The notes below the pieces were generated by a model, which was not told where the DNA came from, ran no database searches, and saw only the letters and a program-made list of their open reading frames with translations. The position numbers were made by a program, and so were the translations under genes. From Streptomyces atratus (lineage in GTDB: Bacteria > Actinomycetota > Actinomycetes > Streptomycetales > Streptomycetaceae), in assembly GCF_014648655.1 (NCBI RefSeq), contig NZ_BMRN01000002.1, forward strand, positions 503,813 through 567,812: a DNA stretch of 64,000 nucleotides, in the 5' to 3' direction. This document shows positions 1-8,138 of the stretch, in pieces (the first letter of the stretch is position 1; each line of letters starts with the position of its first letter).

Positions 1-197
1 TCGCTGACCGCGTGGTAAGCCTTGCCGGCCAGATCGCGGCCGCTCTGTGCCGCGGACTCGGCGGTATTGCGCACGGCCGGATTCTGGGCGAACTGACGTG
101 CGGACTTCTTCAGCTGCTCGTAACGCTCGCGCCCGGCCCGCGCGCCGATCACGTATCCGAGGGCCAGTCCGGCGATGAACGTGAGCCGGTACCGCAT
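1..197 (-). CDS. YtxH-like small membrane protein (5' part only)
   Basis: The gene starts at an ATG at 195-197 on the minus strand and runs off the left edge, so only the first 65 codons are visible. The product begins MRYRLTFIAG, has one short hydrophobic segment (about residues 5-18, ending in a GxxxGARAG turn), and continues as a charged, amphipathic helix rich in Arg, Lys, Gln and Ala. That pattern fits YtxH/general-stress-type proteins anchored in the membrane with a cytoplasmic coiled helix. An AAGGAAGG ribosome binding site precedes the start. The family is known mainly by its sequence pattern; a specific function cannot be given. Confidence 0.7.
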   Translation of the reverse strand, partial: MRYRLTFIAGLALGYVIGARAGRERYEQLKKSARQFAQNPAVRNTAESAAQSGRDLAGKAYHAVS

Positions 198-278
198 GGC
201 TGCCACCCTTCCTTGCTCAGTGCGACGTGTGCTGCCCGCCTACCCGCGGGCACCCGAGATCACCCCGGGCGATACCGA

Positions 279-310
279 TTGGCAAAGCACCCCCCTGCTT
301 GCGCTAATGT
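279..310 (+). promoter_or_regulatory. possible promoter of the tRNA-Asn pair
   Basis: TTGGCA at 279-284 and TAATGT at 305-310 resemble -35 and -10 boxes, but the 20-bp spacer is long. It lies about 70 bases before the first tRNA-Asn and no better candidate is nearby. Inference only. Confidence 0.35.
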
Positions 311-378
311 ATGTGTCGCAGCGAACGCGCGCCGCCCGGCAGGAGCCAGGCAGGTAGGGTTCGGTGCAAACGCAGCAA

Positions 379-451
379 TCCCCTGTAGCTCAATTGGCAG
401 AGCAGCCGGCTGTTAACCGGCAGGTTACTGGTTCGAGTCCAGTCGGGGGAG
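379..451 (+). tRNA. tRNA-Asn (anticodon GTT), copy 1
   Basis: A 73-base cloverleaf can be folded. The acceptor arms are TCCCCTG and CGGGGGA, the D-arm holds TAGCTCAATTGGCAGAGC, the anticodon stem is GCCGG/CCGGC around the loop CTGTTAA, and the T-arm contains GGTTCGAGTCC. The anticodon GTT reads Asn codons. CCA is not encoded. It is followed at once by a second copy. Confidence 0.95.
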
Positions 452-456
452 CGCGA

Positions 457-529
457 TCCCCTGTAGCTCAATTGGCAGAGCATTCGGCTGTTAACCGGAG
501 GGTTACTGGTTCGAGTCCAGTCGGGGGAG
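457..529 (+). tRNA. tRNA-Asn (anticodon GTT), copy 2
   Basis: This is a tandem copy of the preceding tRNA, five bases downstream. It has the same acceptor, D and T arms and the same loop CTGTTAA. It differs only in the outer anticodon stem (TTCGG/CCGGA, with one T-G pair), which still pairs. Both copies probably come from one transcript that ends at the hairpin just downstream. Confidence 0.95.
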
Positions 530-540
530 CGGAACGGAAG

Positions 541-564
541 AGGACCCTGCGGGGTCCTTTTTCG
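541..564 (+). terminator. terminator of the tRNA-Asn pair
   Basis: AGGACCC and GGGTCCT form a 7-bp stem with a TGC loop, followed by TTTTTC. It is an ordinary intrinsic terminator, and one of the few in this window with a T-tract. Confidence 0.85.
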
Positions 565-763
565 CGTGCCTGTCGTCGACCCTTCGCTGTGATGCGTGTG
601 GGGTGCACGTGACTCTTTCGCGTCTACTTCGCTCCGTTCGGAACCGGGCGGGGAGCAGCGCAGTCTTCATGGTCGTGCGAAGCCGACCATCCGCAGCGAG
701 AGATCGTATGACCGGCTATGCTGCGGCAGACGGCGCGCACACTTGTACGCGCCACGCCGAAAA

Positions 764-837
764 GGGGCGGTAGCTCAGCCGGTTAGAGCAGCGGACTCAT
801 AATCCGTCGGCCGTGGGTTCGAGTCCCACCCGCCCCA
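764..837 (+). tRNA. tRNA with CAT anticodon (probably Ile2, possibly elongator Met)
   Basis: A 74-base cloverleaf has acceptor arms GGGGCGG and CCGCCCC, the discriminator base A, a D-arm with GGTTAGAGC, the anticodon stem GCGGA/TCCGT around CTCATAA, and a T-arm with GGTTCGAGTCC. The CAT anticodon is shared by initiator Met, elongator Met and the lysidine-modified Ile2 tRNA. The Watson-Crick G1-C72 pair argues against initiator. I favour Ile2, because the Streptomyces elongator Met I recall has a different acceptor stem, but sequence alone does not settle it. Confidence 0.85.
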
Positions 838-887
838 CTGCCGCTGTTCCCGGCAGAAACGTTGCGACCTGTGCATATGCAGGCGGC

Positions 888-916
888 AGGGCCCCCACGG
901 ATTCCGTGGGGGCCCT
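888..916 (+). terminator. terminator after the CAT tRNA
   Basis: A perfect 13-bp stem (AGGGCCCCCACGG at 888-900 with its complement at 904-916) closes on a 3-base loop. There is no T-tract, which is common for Streptomyces terminators. Confidence 0.75.
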
Positions 917-1325
917 CACCATAGCCCCGGACCAAGATCAAGTGTTTGCGCCGCGGCCCGGCGCGTCGCCGGTCGGTCCTCTCTCGCCGTCAGGGGTCTT
1001 GCGGGCAGGCCCGATTGTGCGTGACGGCGTGCGACCGCGAAGGGATCGTCAGGCCCTCGTCGGGCCCGTGTCGTCCTGCTTCAGGCTCTGGCGGTGAGCT
1101 TTGCTGTGGGCAAAGGTGTCCAGTGGCTGAAGGGCTGTCTGCGTCCTGGATCTGGAGGGTGTCCAGAGAGTCACTTATGACAACGCTCCGAAGGTTTGCG
1201 GTATTTCGCGACTTTTATCCGAATTACGGCTTGTACGAGTTGTTGGTCGTAGGGGGTAGTCGTAGTGTCGGAAGTGCCGCAGCAAGAGCAAGGAGCGGCG
1301 CAGATACCCTCCGAAGGAGACGAAG
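917..1325. other. gene-free stretch upstream of the GYGR-repeat gene
   Basis: About 400 bases without a convincing gene. The right part is unusually AT-rich for this genome around 1170-1245 (for example TTTCGCGACTTTTATCC) and presumably holds the promoter of the next gene, but no clean -35/-10 pair was found. A 34-codon frame from the GTG at 1265 overlaps the next gene and was not accepted. Confidence 0.5.
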
Positions 1326-1535
1326 ATGAACGTACGCAGCATCTTCGACCACAGGGACCACGACGGTGATGGTGGACGCGGCGGTTACGGCCGTGGCGGA
1401 TACGGACGCGGCGGCTACGGCCGTGGCGGCTACGGACGCGGCGGCTACGGACGCGGCGGCTACGGACGCGGCGGCGGCGGTTACGGCCGTGGTGGCGGCG
1501 GCCGTGGTGGTGGCGGCGGCGGGTACGGTCGCTGA
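1326..1535 (+). CDS. 69-aa GGYGR-repeat low-complexity protein
   Basis: The product begins MNVRSIFDHRDHDG, then consists almost wholly of Gly, Arg and Tyr: about seven GGYGR units, then longer glycine runs, ending GGYGR. The DNA is a 15-base tandem repeat whose units vary at third positions (tacggacgc and tacggccgt both occur), so the protein repeat is kept while the DNA drifts. GAAGGAGA lies 7 bases before the ATG. RGG/GYGR tracts in other organisms bind RNA or form condensates; no function is known to me here. The acidic/histidine N-terminus is not repeated. A non-coding repeat is the alternative, but the ribosome binding site, stop codon and codon-level pattern favour a real gene. Confidence 0.65.
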   Translation: MNVRSIFDHRDHDGDGGRGGYGRGGYGRGGYGRGGYGRGGYGRGGYGRGGGGYGRGGGGRGGGGGGYGR

Positions 1536-1557
1536 CCCGACATCCCTGACACCATCC

Positions 1558-1612
1558 CCAAAACGAGGCAGGCTCGCGTTGCGGCGCGGGTCGGCCTCGC
1601 GGTTCTGGGGTC
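1558..1612 (+). terminator. possible terminator after the GYGR gene
   Basis: CCCCAaAACgAGGC pairs imperfectly with GCCTCGcGGTTcTGGGG across a GC-rich loop. The hairpin sits between the stop of the small gene and the start of the ABC transporter. It has mismatches, so the call is moderate. Confidence 0.5.
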
Positions 1613-1654
1613 CGCGCCTATGGAGATGGTCCATAGTCCGAGCACCTCTGTGAC

Positions 1655-3550
1655 GTGACGCCCATGCGCCTTCGCAGCTCATCCCGGCGCCCAGCGCCCC
1701 CCGAAGAGACTTCTCAGGACTCGGTGACGGATGTCCCGATCCGCACGGATCCCGTCAGCATCGTCATGGCGTTCCGGCGCTTCTGGCCACTGACCAAGGG
1801 CGACCGGCGCTGGCTCATCCTCATCTTCCTGTGCGCCGTCCTGGCCGCCATCGCAGAGACCATCACGGTCCTGCTCTTCGCCAAACTCACCGACACCGCT
1901 CTGCAGACCGGCTCCGTCAGCGCCTTCTGGAAACCTGCCGGCCAGTGGGTCGTCGTGGCCGTCATCGGTGCGGTGGTGGGATATCTGGGCAACTCGCTCG
2001 CCGCCTGGGTCGCCGAACGCTTCGTCATGAGGCTGCGGGCACGGGTTTTCAGCCATCTCCAGACGCTTCCGCCGCACTTCTACCAGCGCAATCGCCGAGG
2101 TGACCTGGTGGAGCGGCTGACGGGCGACGTGGAAGCCATCGAAGCGCTCGTGGTCTCCGGCATCGTCGGGGCCGCCTCCGCCGTGTTCGGCACGCTCTTC
2201 TACGCCGCCGCCGCCCTCTGGCTGCGCTGGGATCTTGCCCTCGCCACCTTTGTCATGGTGCCGCTCTTCTGGTTCACGACCACCCGCTTCGCCGGGCCCC
2301 TGCGCGCTGTGTCCCGGCGCGGCCGCGCGGCGGACGGTGCCATCACGGCAGTGGTCGAGGAGACGTTGGTCAACGTCGTCATGACCCAGGCGTACAACAG
2401 GCAGCAGGAGGAGGAGACGCGGCTCCTCGACAAGGCACGGATCCGGCTGAGGACAGCGGTGAAGGCGGTTCGCCTCACCGAGTTCTACGAGCAACTCGTC
2501 GAGGTCCTCGAAACGTTGTGCGTCCTGGCGATCATCGGCCTGGGGGCGTGGGAGATCTCCGCGGGACGGATGACCCTCGGACAGCTTCTGGCCTTCGCCG
2601 CCTTCATCGGCTACCTCTACCCGCCGATCCGCTCCCTGGGGCAGCTCGGTCTGACGGCCACCGCCGCGACCGCGGGAGCCGAACGGCTGCTGGAGATCCT
2701 CGACGCCGAGCCCGCCGTCACCGATCCGGCCGCCTCCGTGCCCGCCCCGCCCCGCAATCGCGCGCTCGGCGAGGTGGAGGCGTGTCAGGTCACCTTCCAC
2801 TACCCCGGCAGCAGCGAGCCGGTGCTCCGGGACCTCTCGTTCACCGCGAGCCCCGGGGAACTGCTGGTCATCACCGGCCCCAGTGGCGCGGGCAAGTCGA
2901 CCCTGGCGGCTCTGCTGCTGAGGTTCTACGACCCGGATACCGGCAGTGTCCGGCTGGACGGCGTGTCCGTGGACCGGCTGCCGCTGACCTACCTCCGCCG
3001 GAACATCACACTGCTGCCCCAGGACACGCTCGTCCTGCACGACACCATCGAGGAGAACATCGGCTGCGGGCGCACGGATGTGAGCCACCGTGACGTCGTG
3101 GAAGCCGCGAAGGCGGCCGACGCCCACGGGTTCATCGGCACCCTGCCAGAGGGATATGCCACCGTCATTTCCCCCGGCACTTCGCGGCTCTCCGGGGGCC
3201 AGCTGCAGCGCATCGCGATCGCCCGCGCCATGCTGCGCGACGCGCCCGTCCTCCTCCTCGACGAGCCCACCACCGGACTGGACAGGATGGCCGCACAGCG
3301 CATCCTCGCGCCGCTGCGACGCCTCGCCGAGGGACGCACCACCATCGTGATCACGCACGACCTGGCCCTTGCCGCGAGCGCCGACCGCATCCTTGTTCTG
3401 GACGAGGGACGTCTGGTGGAGTCGGGCACGCATACCCAACTCCTGGGCCGAAGAGGTCTGTACGCCACTCTGTTCGAACGCCGTGCCCAACAACCGCATA
3501 ACGGCACGGTGTACTCGCCTGCCCGCCCGTCAGGAATCCACTGGCGGTAG
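1655..3550 (+). CDS. ABC exporter, fused permease and ATPase
   Basis: This 631-aa protein has the exporter half-transporter layout. A transmembrane domain with about six helices covers roughly residues 50-340 and a nucleotide-binding domain about 370-600. Walker A is GPSGAGKST near 408, the signature is LSGGQLQR near 512, Walker B is VLLLDEPTT, and the switch His lies in ITHDLA. Such half-transporters dimerise in the membrane and export lipids, peptides or drugs using ATP; the substrate is unknown. The GTG start gives a roughly 45-residue cytoplasmic extension before the first helix, and a later start is possible. The neighbours do not indicate a substrate. Confidence 0.9.
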   Translation: MTPMRLRSSSRRPAPPEETSQDSVTDVPIRTDPVSIVMAFRRFWPLTKGDRRWLILIFLCAVLAAIAETITVLLFAKLTDTALQTGSVSAFWKPAGQWVVVAVIGAVVGYLGNSLAAWVAERFVMRLRARVFSHLQTLPPHFYQRNRRGDLVERLTGDVEAIEALVVSGIVGAASAVFGTLFYAAAALWLRWDLALATFVMVPLFWFTTTRFAGPLRAVSRRGRAADGAITAVVEETLVNVVMTQAYNRQQEEETRLLDKARIRLRTAVKAVRLTEFYEQLVEVLETLCVLAIIGLGAWEISAGRMTLGQLLAFAAFIGYLYPPIRSLGQLGLTATAATAGAERLLEILDAEPAVTDPAASVPAPPRNRALGEVEACQVTFHYPGSSEPVLRDLSFTASPGELLVITGPSGAGKSTLAALLLRFYDPDTGSVRLDGVSVDRLPLTYLRRNITLLPQDTLVLHDTIEENIGCGRTDVSHRDVVEAAKAADAHGFIGTLPEGYATVISPGTSRLSGGQLQRIAIARAMLRDAPVLLLDEPTTGLDRMAAQRILAPLRRLAEGRTTIVITHDLALAASADRILVLDEGRLVESGTHTQLLGRRGLYATLFERRAQQPHNGTVYSPARPSGIHWR

Positions 3551-3676
3551 GCGGGCGGGAGCGGGCGCCGAACTGCGCGGCCGTGTCGCGCCTCCTGACG
3601 CGGAGACGTGGCCGGGAACAGGCTGTGCCCGATGGGGACCGGACCACCGGACACACGCGGGTCGTTACCATCCGCT

Positions 3677-4942
3677 GTGACCGGAACAGCCGAAGAACCT
3701 GCACACCGCACACGAATACTCGCCGATCTGACGCCGCTGCGGACCTCCCCCGACTACCGGCGGCTCTGGTTCGGGAACATGGTATCCTGAATCGGGCAGG
3801 GAATGACGGCGCTCGCCGTCTCGCTCCAGGTCTACGACATCACCGGGTCCGCCTTCTCGGTCGGGCTCATCGGGTTCTGTTCGTTCCTGCCGCTGGTCGT
3901 CTTCGGGCTGTACGGCGGGGCCGTCGCGGACACCATCGACCGCCGCAAGCTGGGACTGGCCGGCTCCGCGGGGTCGTTCGTCCTCTCCGTCGGGCTGGTC
4001 GCCGCCACCGTCGCCGGGGTGGAACAGGTGGGGCTGCTGTACGCGATCGTCGCCCTGCAGGCGGCCTGCTTCGCCGTCAACTCACCGGCCCGCAGCTCGA
4101 TGATCGCCCGGCTGCTCCCGGCCGAGCAGCTGCCCGCCGCCAACGCACTCAACTCCATGACCGGAACCACCGGCACGCTGGTCGGGCCGATGCTCGGCGG
4201 GATCGTCGTCGGGTGGTGGGGGTACCGGGCCGCGTACACCGTCGATGTCATCACTTTCACCGCCTCGCTGTACGCGATGTGGCGGCTTCCCTCGATGCTT
4301 CCGGAGCGGGAGGAGGGCGCGGGCGGCAGACGGGCATCCGTCGCGGACGGGCTGCGCTTCCTCGGGACCAGGCCCAATCTGCGGATGACCTTCTTCACCG
4401 ACCTGTGCGCCATGGTGCTGGCCCATCCCCGGGCGCTGTTCCCCGTCGTCGCCGTCCTCTGGTACGGCGGTGACGCGAAGACCACCGGGCTGCTGGTCGC
4501 CGCTCCCGCGCTGGGTGCGCTGCTCGGCGGGGTGTTCTCCGGATGGCTGGGACGCATCCGCCGCCACGGCCTCGCCGTGCTCCTGGCCGTCGCCTCCTGG
4601 GGCACCGCCATCGCGATCTTCGGGCTGACCCGTCAGCTCTGGCTCGGGCTGATCTTCCTCGCGCTCGCCGGGTGTGCGGACACCACGTCGATGGTCTTCC
4701 GGAACACCATGCTCCAGGCGGCCGTGCCGGACGAGATGCGAGGACGGCTGCAGGGCGTGTTCATCGTCGTCGTGGCGGGCGGACCGAGGCTCGGCGACTT
4801 TCTGGCCGGATCGGTCGCCGATCTGGCCTCGCCCGGCCTGGCGGTGACCGGCGGCGGGATCGCCTGTGTCGTCGCCGTATCGCTGCTGGGACTGCGGTGG
4901 CGCGGCTTCGCGCGGTACGACGCGAAGGACCCGCAGCCCTGA
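3677..4942 (+). pseudogene. MFS transporter interrupted by an in-frame TGA
   Basis: From a GTG at 3677 the frame reads through a typical N-terminus (RTSPDYRRLWFGNMVS), hits TGA at 3788-3790, and continues in the same frame as IGQGMTALAVSLQVYD to a stop at 4942. Related major facilitator proteins of the enterobactin-exporter-like group usually carry a Trp at this point of helix 1 (VS-W-IGQ), so TGG to TGA is the simplest change. About 12 helices would otherwise be complete, including GAVADTIDRRKLG between helices 2 and 3. Restart at ATG 3803 would lose half of helix 1. It is either a recent pseudogene or a sequencing error. Confidence 0.75.
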
Positions 4943-4950
4943 CGGCTCAG

Positions 4951-5109
4951 AGCCTGTCGGGTGACCTCCGACCGGGCGGCCACGCCCTGGCACGCACGCT
5001 TCCCGCGTTGTCGTCAGTCACCAACGCTCCGCGTTGACTCCCTCCTCCGCCTTGGAATCGCACGCACCAGACCGCGTCCGCTATCCGATCGGAGGTCACC
5101 CGACAGGCT
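4951..5109. mobile_element. MITE-like element, 159 bp, with 21-bp terminal inverted repeats and a 5-bp duplication
   Basis: The ends at 4951-4971 and 5089-5109 are perfect 21-bp inverted copies, beginning AGCCTGTCGGGTGACC. Both are flanked directly by CTCAG (4946-4950 and 5110-5114), as expected of a target-site duplication. The 117-bp interior has no open frame of note. The right duplication contains the stop codon of the minus-strand carboxyltransferase gene, so insertion happened exactly at its end without changing the protein. A non-autonomous element moved by a transposase elsewhere is the best explanation. Confidence 0.75.
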
Positions 5110-5110
5110 C

Positions 5111-6472
5111 TCAGTCCTCGGACGGATCCGGCCGCACCACGGCGCGGGCGATGCCGAGCTCCACCAGATCCTGGGGGCGCAGCCGCAGCTGGTCGGCCGT
5201 GGCACGCACCTCGTCCGGGGTGCGCTTCAGGATCGCCGCCGCCGATTCCGGGGCGATCACCGAGAAGTAGCTGTCCTGGGTGACATAGGTGTTCCCCGGT
5301 GCCGCCAGGGCCAGTGCGCCGCCCGAACCGCCCTCGCCGATCACCAGCGTCGTGACGGGGACCCTGGCCTCTGCTATCGCCGCGAAGGTGCCGGCGATGG
5401 CCGCGCCCGCGCCCGCCCGTTCCGCCTCGGCGTCGTTCGCCGCGCCCGGGGTGTCGATCAGGGTGAGCACGGGAACACCGAGCCGGTCGGCCAGCCGGAT
5501 CACCCGGGCCGCCGTGCGGTAGCCGGCCGGGCGGGTCGCGGTGCCGCACTGGGCGACGTACGCGATCGTCCGGCCGTCGCGCCGCCCGAAACCGCAGCGC
5601 AGCCCCGGATCCGTACCACCGCAGCGGTCGCCGCCGAGCGGGAGCCGGTGGTCGAAATACGCGTCCAGATACGCCTCGGCACGCGGCCGGGAGGGGGAGC
5701 GGGCCTGCCGGACCGCGTCCCAGCCGGTCACCGGGAGACCGGTGGCGGACAGGGCGTCCGGCACCGGAGCGGGGCCCAGGGCCGGGGAACCGGGTGCGTG
5801 GAGCGCCTGCAGCCAGCGGGCCACTGTCTCCGGGAGCTCGTCCGGCGGGACGACGGCGTCGATCTGGCCCGCGGCCAGCTGGCCCTCGGCGGTGTACGCG
5901 TGAGGGTCCGCGTCCGCGGGCCGCACCCGGGACCCGGCGAACCCCACCTGGGCGCCCGGCAGCGCCAGGATCACATCGGCGCCCGCGCCCAGCGTTGCCC
6001 AGCCGCCGCCCGTCGTCGGATCACGCAGGACCGCGAGCTGAGCGGGGCCGGCCGCCCGCAGCCGTGCCGAGGCGCGGGCCACGCGCTGCAGCTGGGTCAG
6101 TGCGACCATGCCCTCCTGCATCCGGCTGCCGCCCGTCGCGATGAGCGAGACCAGCGGAAGCCCCCGGGTCCGGGCGGCCTCGTACGCGGCCTCCAGCAGG
6201 TCCCCGGTGCGCCGCCCGAGTGAGCCGCCCAGGAATCCGAACTCGAACGAGACCAGGACACAGCTCCGGCCGCCGATGGAGGCGAGGCCGTGGACGACGG
6301 ACTCCTCCTCGCCGGTACGAGCGGCGGCCCGGGCCCGGGAGTCGGCGTACCCGGCCCAGGACAGGGGCCCGTCCCCATCCGTGTCGTGGTCGGCCACGCC
6401 GGATTCGACGAGCTCCTCGAACTCGGTGGTGAGGGCCGCGATCGCCGCCCTCGCCGTCAGCCGGTCACGCAT
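5111..6472 (-). CDS. fused acyl-CoA carboxylase carboxyltransferase (beta+alpha)
   Basis: This 453-aa protein joins two crotonase-fold halves. The first (about 40-220; FGFLGGSLGRRTGD, TGGSRMQEGM) resembles the beta subunit (AccD) without its zinc ribbon. The second (about 240-440; TLIDTPGAANDAEAE, GEGGSGGALAL) resembles the alpha subunit (AccA). The family transfers carboxyl groups from biotin to an acyl-CoA such as acetyl-CoA. No biotin carboxylase or carrier is nearby, so it would need partners encoded elsewhere. Its ATG overlaps the end of matB by 8 bases, so the two are co-translated and may both bear on malonyl-CoA supply. The stop codon lies within the target duplication of the MITE-like element. 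Confidence 0.85.
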   Translation of the reverse strand: MRDRLTARAAIAALTTEFEELVESGVADHDTDGDGPLSWAGYADSRARAAARTGEEESVVHGLASIGGRSCVLVSFEFGFLGGSLGRRTGDLLEAAYEAARTRGLPLVSLIATGGSRMQEGMVALTQLQRVARASARLRAAGPAQLAVLRDPTTGGGWATLGAGADVILALPGAQVGFAGSRVRPADADPHAYTAEGQLAAGQIDAVVPPDELPETVARWLQALHAPGSPALGPAPVPDALSATGLPVTGWDAVRQARSPSRPRAEAYLDAYFDHRLPLGGDRCGGTDPGLRCGFGRRDGRTIAYVAQCGTATRPAGYRTAARVIRLADRLGVPVLTLIDTPGAANDAEAERAGAGAAIAGTFAAIAEARVPVTTLVIGEGGSGGALALAAPGNTYVTQDSYFSVIAPESAAAILKRTPDEVRATADQLRLRPQDLVELGIARAVVRPDPSED

Positions 6473-7919
6473 GGAGCGACCGCTTCATGATCTTGCCCAG
6501 GTCGTTGCGGGGCAGTGCGTCCAGGTAGCGGACCGTGCGCGGGCGCTTGTGCGGGGACAGCTGGGCGGCCACATGGTCCGCGAGCTCGTCCTTGGTCGGG
6601 GGTGAGGCGGGGTCGGCCGGCACCACCCAGGCGACGATCCGCTCGCCCAGATCCGGGTCCGGTTCACCGGTGACGGCGGCCTCGTGGACACCGGGGTGAT
6701 CGAGGAGCGCGTTCTCGATCTCACCGGCGCCGATCTTGTACCCGCCGCTCTTGATCAGATCGGTGGCCTTGCGGCCGACGATCCTGACATAGCCGTCGGT
6801 GTCACGGGTGGCCATGTCTCCCGTACGGAACCAGCCGTCCTCGGTGAGCGCGGCGGCCGTGGCGTCGGGTCGGTTCAGATAGCCGGTGAAGAGGTTCGTA
6901 CCGCGCACCTGGATCTCGCCGATGGCGTCGGGATCGGTGAGGACGGTGCCGTCCTCCTCGACCAGGCGGAGCTCGACGCCGCGCAGGGGTGCGCCGACCG
7001 TGCCGGGGCGTGGTTCGCCGTCGGCCCGGACGCCCGTGTTCATCAGGGTCTCCGTCATGCCGTACCGCTCGATGACCCGGCGGCCGGTCGCCGCCGCGAT
7101 CCGCTCGTGGTCGTGGACCGGCAGTGCGGCAGACCCGGACACCAGCAACCGGGCCCCGGCCAGCGCCTTCGCCAGCTCGGCCGCACCGGGGGCGGAACCG
7201 TCGAGGGCCTCGGCCAGCCGGTGGTACATCGTCGGTACGCCGAAGAGCATCGTGCCGCCGGACGACAGCTCCCGGGCCACACCGCCGGTGGAGAACCTGC
7301 CCAGGTGCCGCACCGATCCGCCACGGCGCAGCGGACCGAGCACTCCCAGGATCAGACCGTGCACATGGAACAGCGGCAGGGCGTGGACGAGCACGTCGTC
7401 GCCGGTCCACTGCCAGGCGTCCTCCAGCGCGTCCAGCGACGCAGCGATCGCCCGCCGCGGCAGGATCGCGCCCTTGGGCGGGCCCGTGGTGCCGGAGGTG
7501 TAGACGATCAGCGCGGGGGACTCGGGGGAGGGCTCCGGGAGCGCGGCGCCGCCGCCCTCGCCGTCCGGGGCCGTGTCGACATCGATACGGTCCAGCGTGT
7601 CCAGCACCGGCGGGAGCACGTCGCCCGCCCCGGCCAGCACCACGGTCGGTTCGCTGTCGGCCACGATGTGCGCGAGTTCGCGCGTGCCCGTCTTCGGGTT
7701 GAGCGGCACCGCCGGCACCCCGGCCCGCAGCGCGGCCACGACGGCGACCACGGTCTCGGGCGTGGGCGTGGCCCAGACGGCGACCCGTCCGGCACCACTG
7801 AGACGCGCGGCGAGCGAGGTGGAGGCGGCGGCCAACCGGTCGTACGTCATGGTGTGTTCGCCGAATCGGGTGGCTTCCCGGGCGGAACCGTCATCCGGCA
7901 CAAACAGAAGAGGAGTCAC
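6465..7919 (-). CDS. matB: malonyl-CoA synthetase MatB
   Basis: This 484-aa adenylate-forming enzyme activates malonate (and methylmalonate) to the CoA thioester with ATP, supplying extender units for fatty acid and polyketide synthesis. The P-loop-like motif YTSGTTGPPKGA, ERYGMTETLMNT, GWFRTGDMA and the C-terminal catalytic Lys in NDLGKIMKRSL are all present. The sequence closely follows the Streptomyces MatB I recall, for example VPLNPK, LVVYTSGTTGPPKG and LGRFST. The GTG at 7919 was chosen because VTPLLF aligns with the MatB N-terminus; a GTG at 7928 is also in frame. It overlaps the downstream carboxyltransferase. Confidence 0.92.
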   Translation of the reverse strand: MTPLLFVPDDGSAREATRFGEHTMTYDRLAAASTSLAARLSGAGRVAVWATPTPETVVAVVAALRAGVPAVPLNPKTGTRELAHIVADSEPTVVLAGAGDVLPPVLDTLDRIDVDTAPDGEGGGAALPEPSPESPALIVYTSGTTGPPKGAILPRRAIAASLDALEDAWQWTGDDVLVHALPLFHVHGLILGVLGPLRRGGSVRHLGRFSTGGVARELSSGGTMLFGVPTMYHRLAEALDGSAPGAAELAKALAGARLLVSGSAALPVHDHERIAAATGRRVIERYGMTETLMNTGVRADGEPRPGTVGAPLRGVELRLVEEDGTVLTDPDAIGEIQVRGTNLFTGYLNRPDATAAALTEDGWFRTGDMATRDTDGYVRIVGRKATDLIKSGGYKIGAGEIENALLDHPGVHEAAVTGEPDPDLGERIVAWVVPADPASPPTKDELADHVAAQLSPHKRPRTVRYLDALPRNDLGKIMKRSLHA

Positions 7920-7970
7920 CTGCCGCACCCTAGCCCGGCACCCCTGGGCCCGTCCGCCGACCGGTTCACC

Positions 7971-7994
7971 CTCAACCGCCGGACGGGCTCAAAA
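7971..7994 (+). repeat. dispersed CTCAAnCGCCGGACGGGCT-type motif, copy A
   Basis: The sequence CTCAACCGCCGGACGGGCTC followed by AAAA lies between two genes. Closely similar motifs occur at 26006-26027 (reverse), 38999-39022 and 39029-39047, always intergenic. This is a REP-like dispersed motif of Streptomyces genomes. Confidence 0.6.
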
Positions 7995-7997
7995 GAT

Positions 7998-8093
7998 GTC
8001 CTCGGACGCCGGACGCGCCCGAAGCTGCCCCGGCCGGCTCCGAAGAAGCCACCGACCCGGCGAGACCACCGAGCCCGTCCGGCGTCCGAGGAC
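7998..8093. repeat. 18-bp perfect inverted repeat with a 60-base loop
   Basis: GTCCTCGGACGCCGGACG at 7998-8015 is the exact reverse complement of 8076-8093. The whole lies between the 3' end of the minus-strand MFS gene and matB. It may act as a terminator or processing hairpin for the MFS transcript, or be a second dispersed repeat. Confidence 0.6.
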
Positions 8094-8138
8094 GGAACCC
8101 GTTGCGTTGGGGCACCCGAACCCGCGTGAAGCCGAGCC

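Noticed and set aside
946-1329. A 127-codon frame between the tRNA and the GYGR gene
   Set aside because: Arg-rich product without domain, no ribosome binding site, and it overlaps the start of the next gene.
1265-1369. A 34-codon frame (GTG start, EVPQQEQGAAQ) just before and overlapping the GYGR gene
   Set aside because: It has only a weak purine-rich lead and overlaps the start of a better candidate. It could be an upstream regulatory ORF, but nothing in the sequence proves it.
3521-3556. A GCCCGCC/GGCGGGC pair around the ABC transporter stop
   Set aside because: Only 7 bp with a large loop overlapping the coding end; too weak for a terminator call.
3788-3790. Selenocysteine at the in-frame TGA of the MFS gene
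   Set aside because: The family has Trp, not Cys, at this place, and no selenocysteine insertion hairpin was seen after the TGA.
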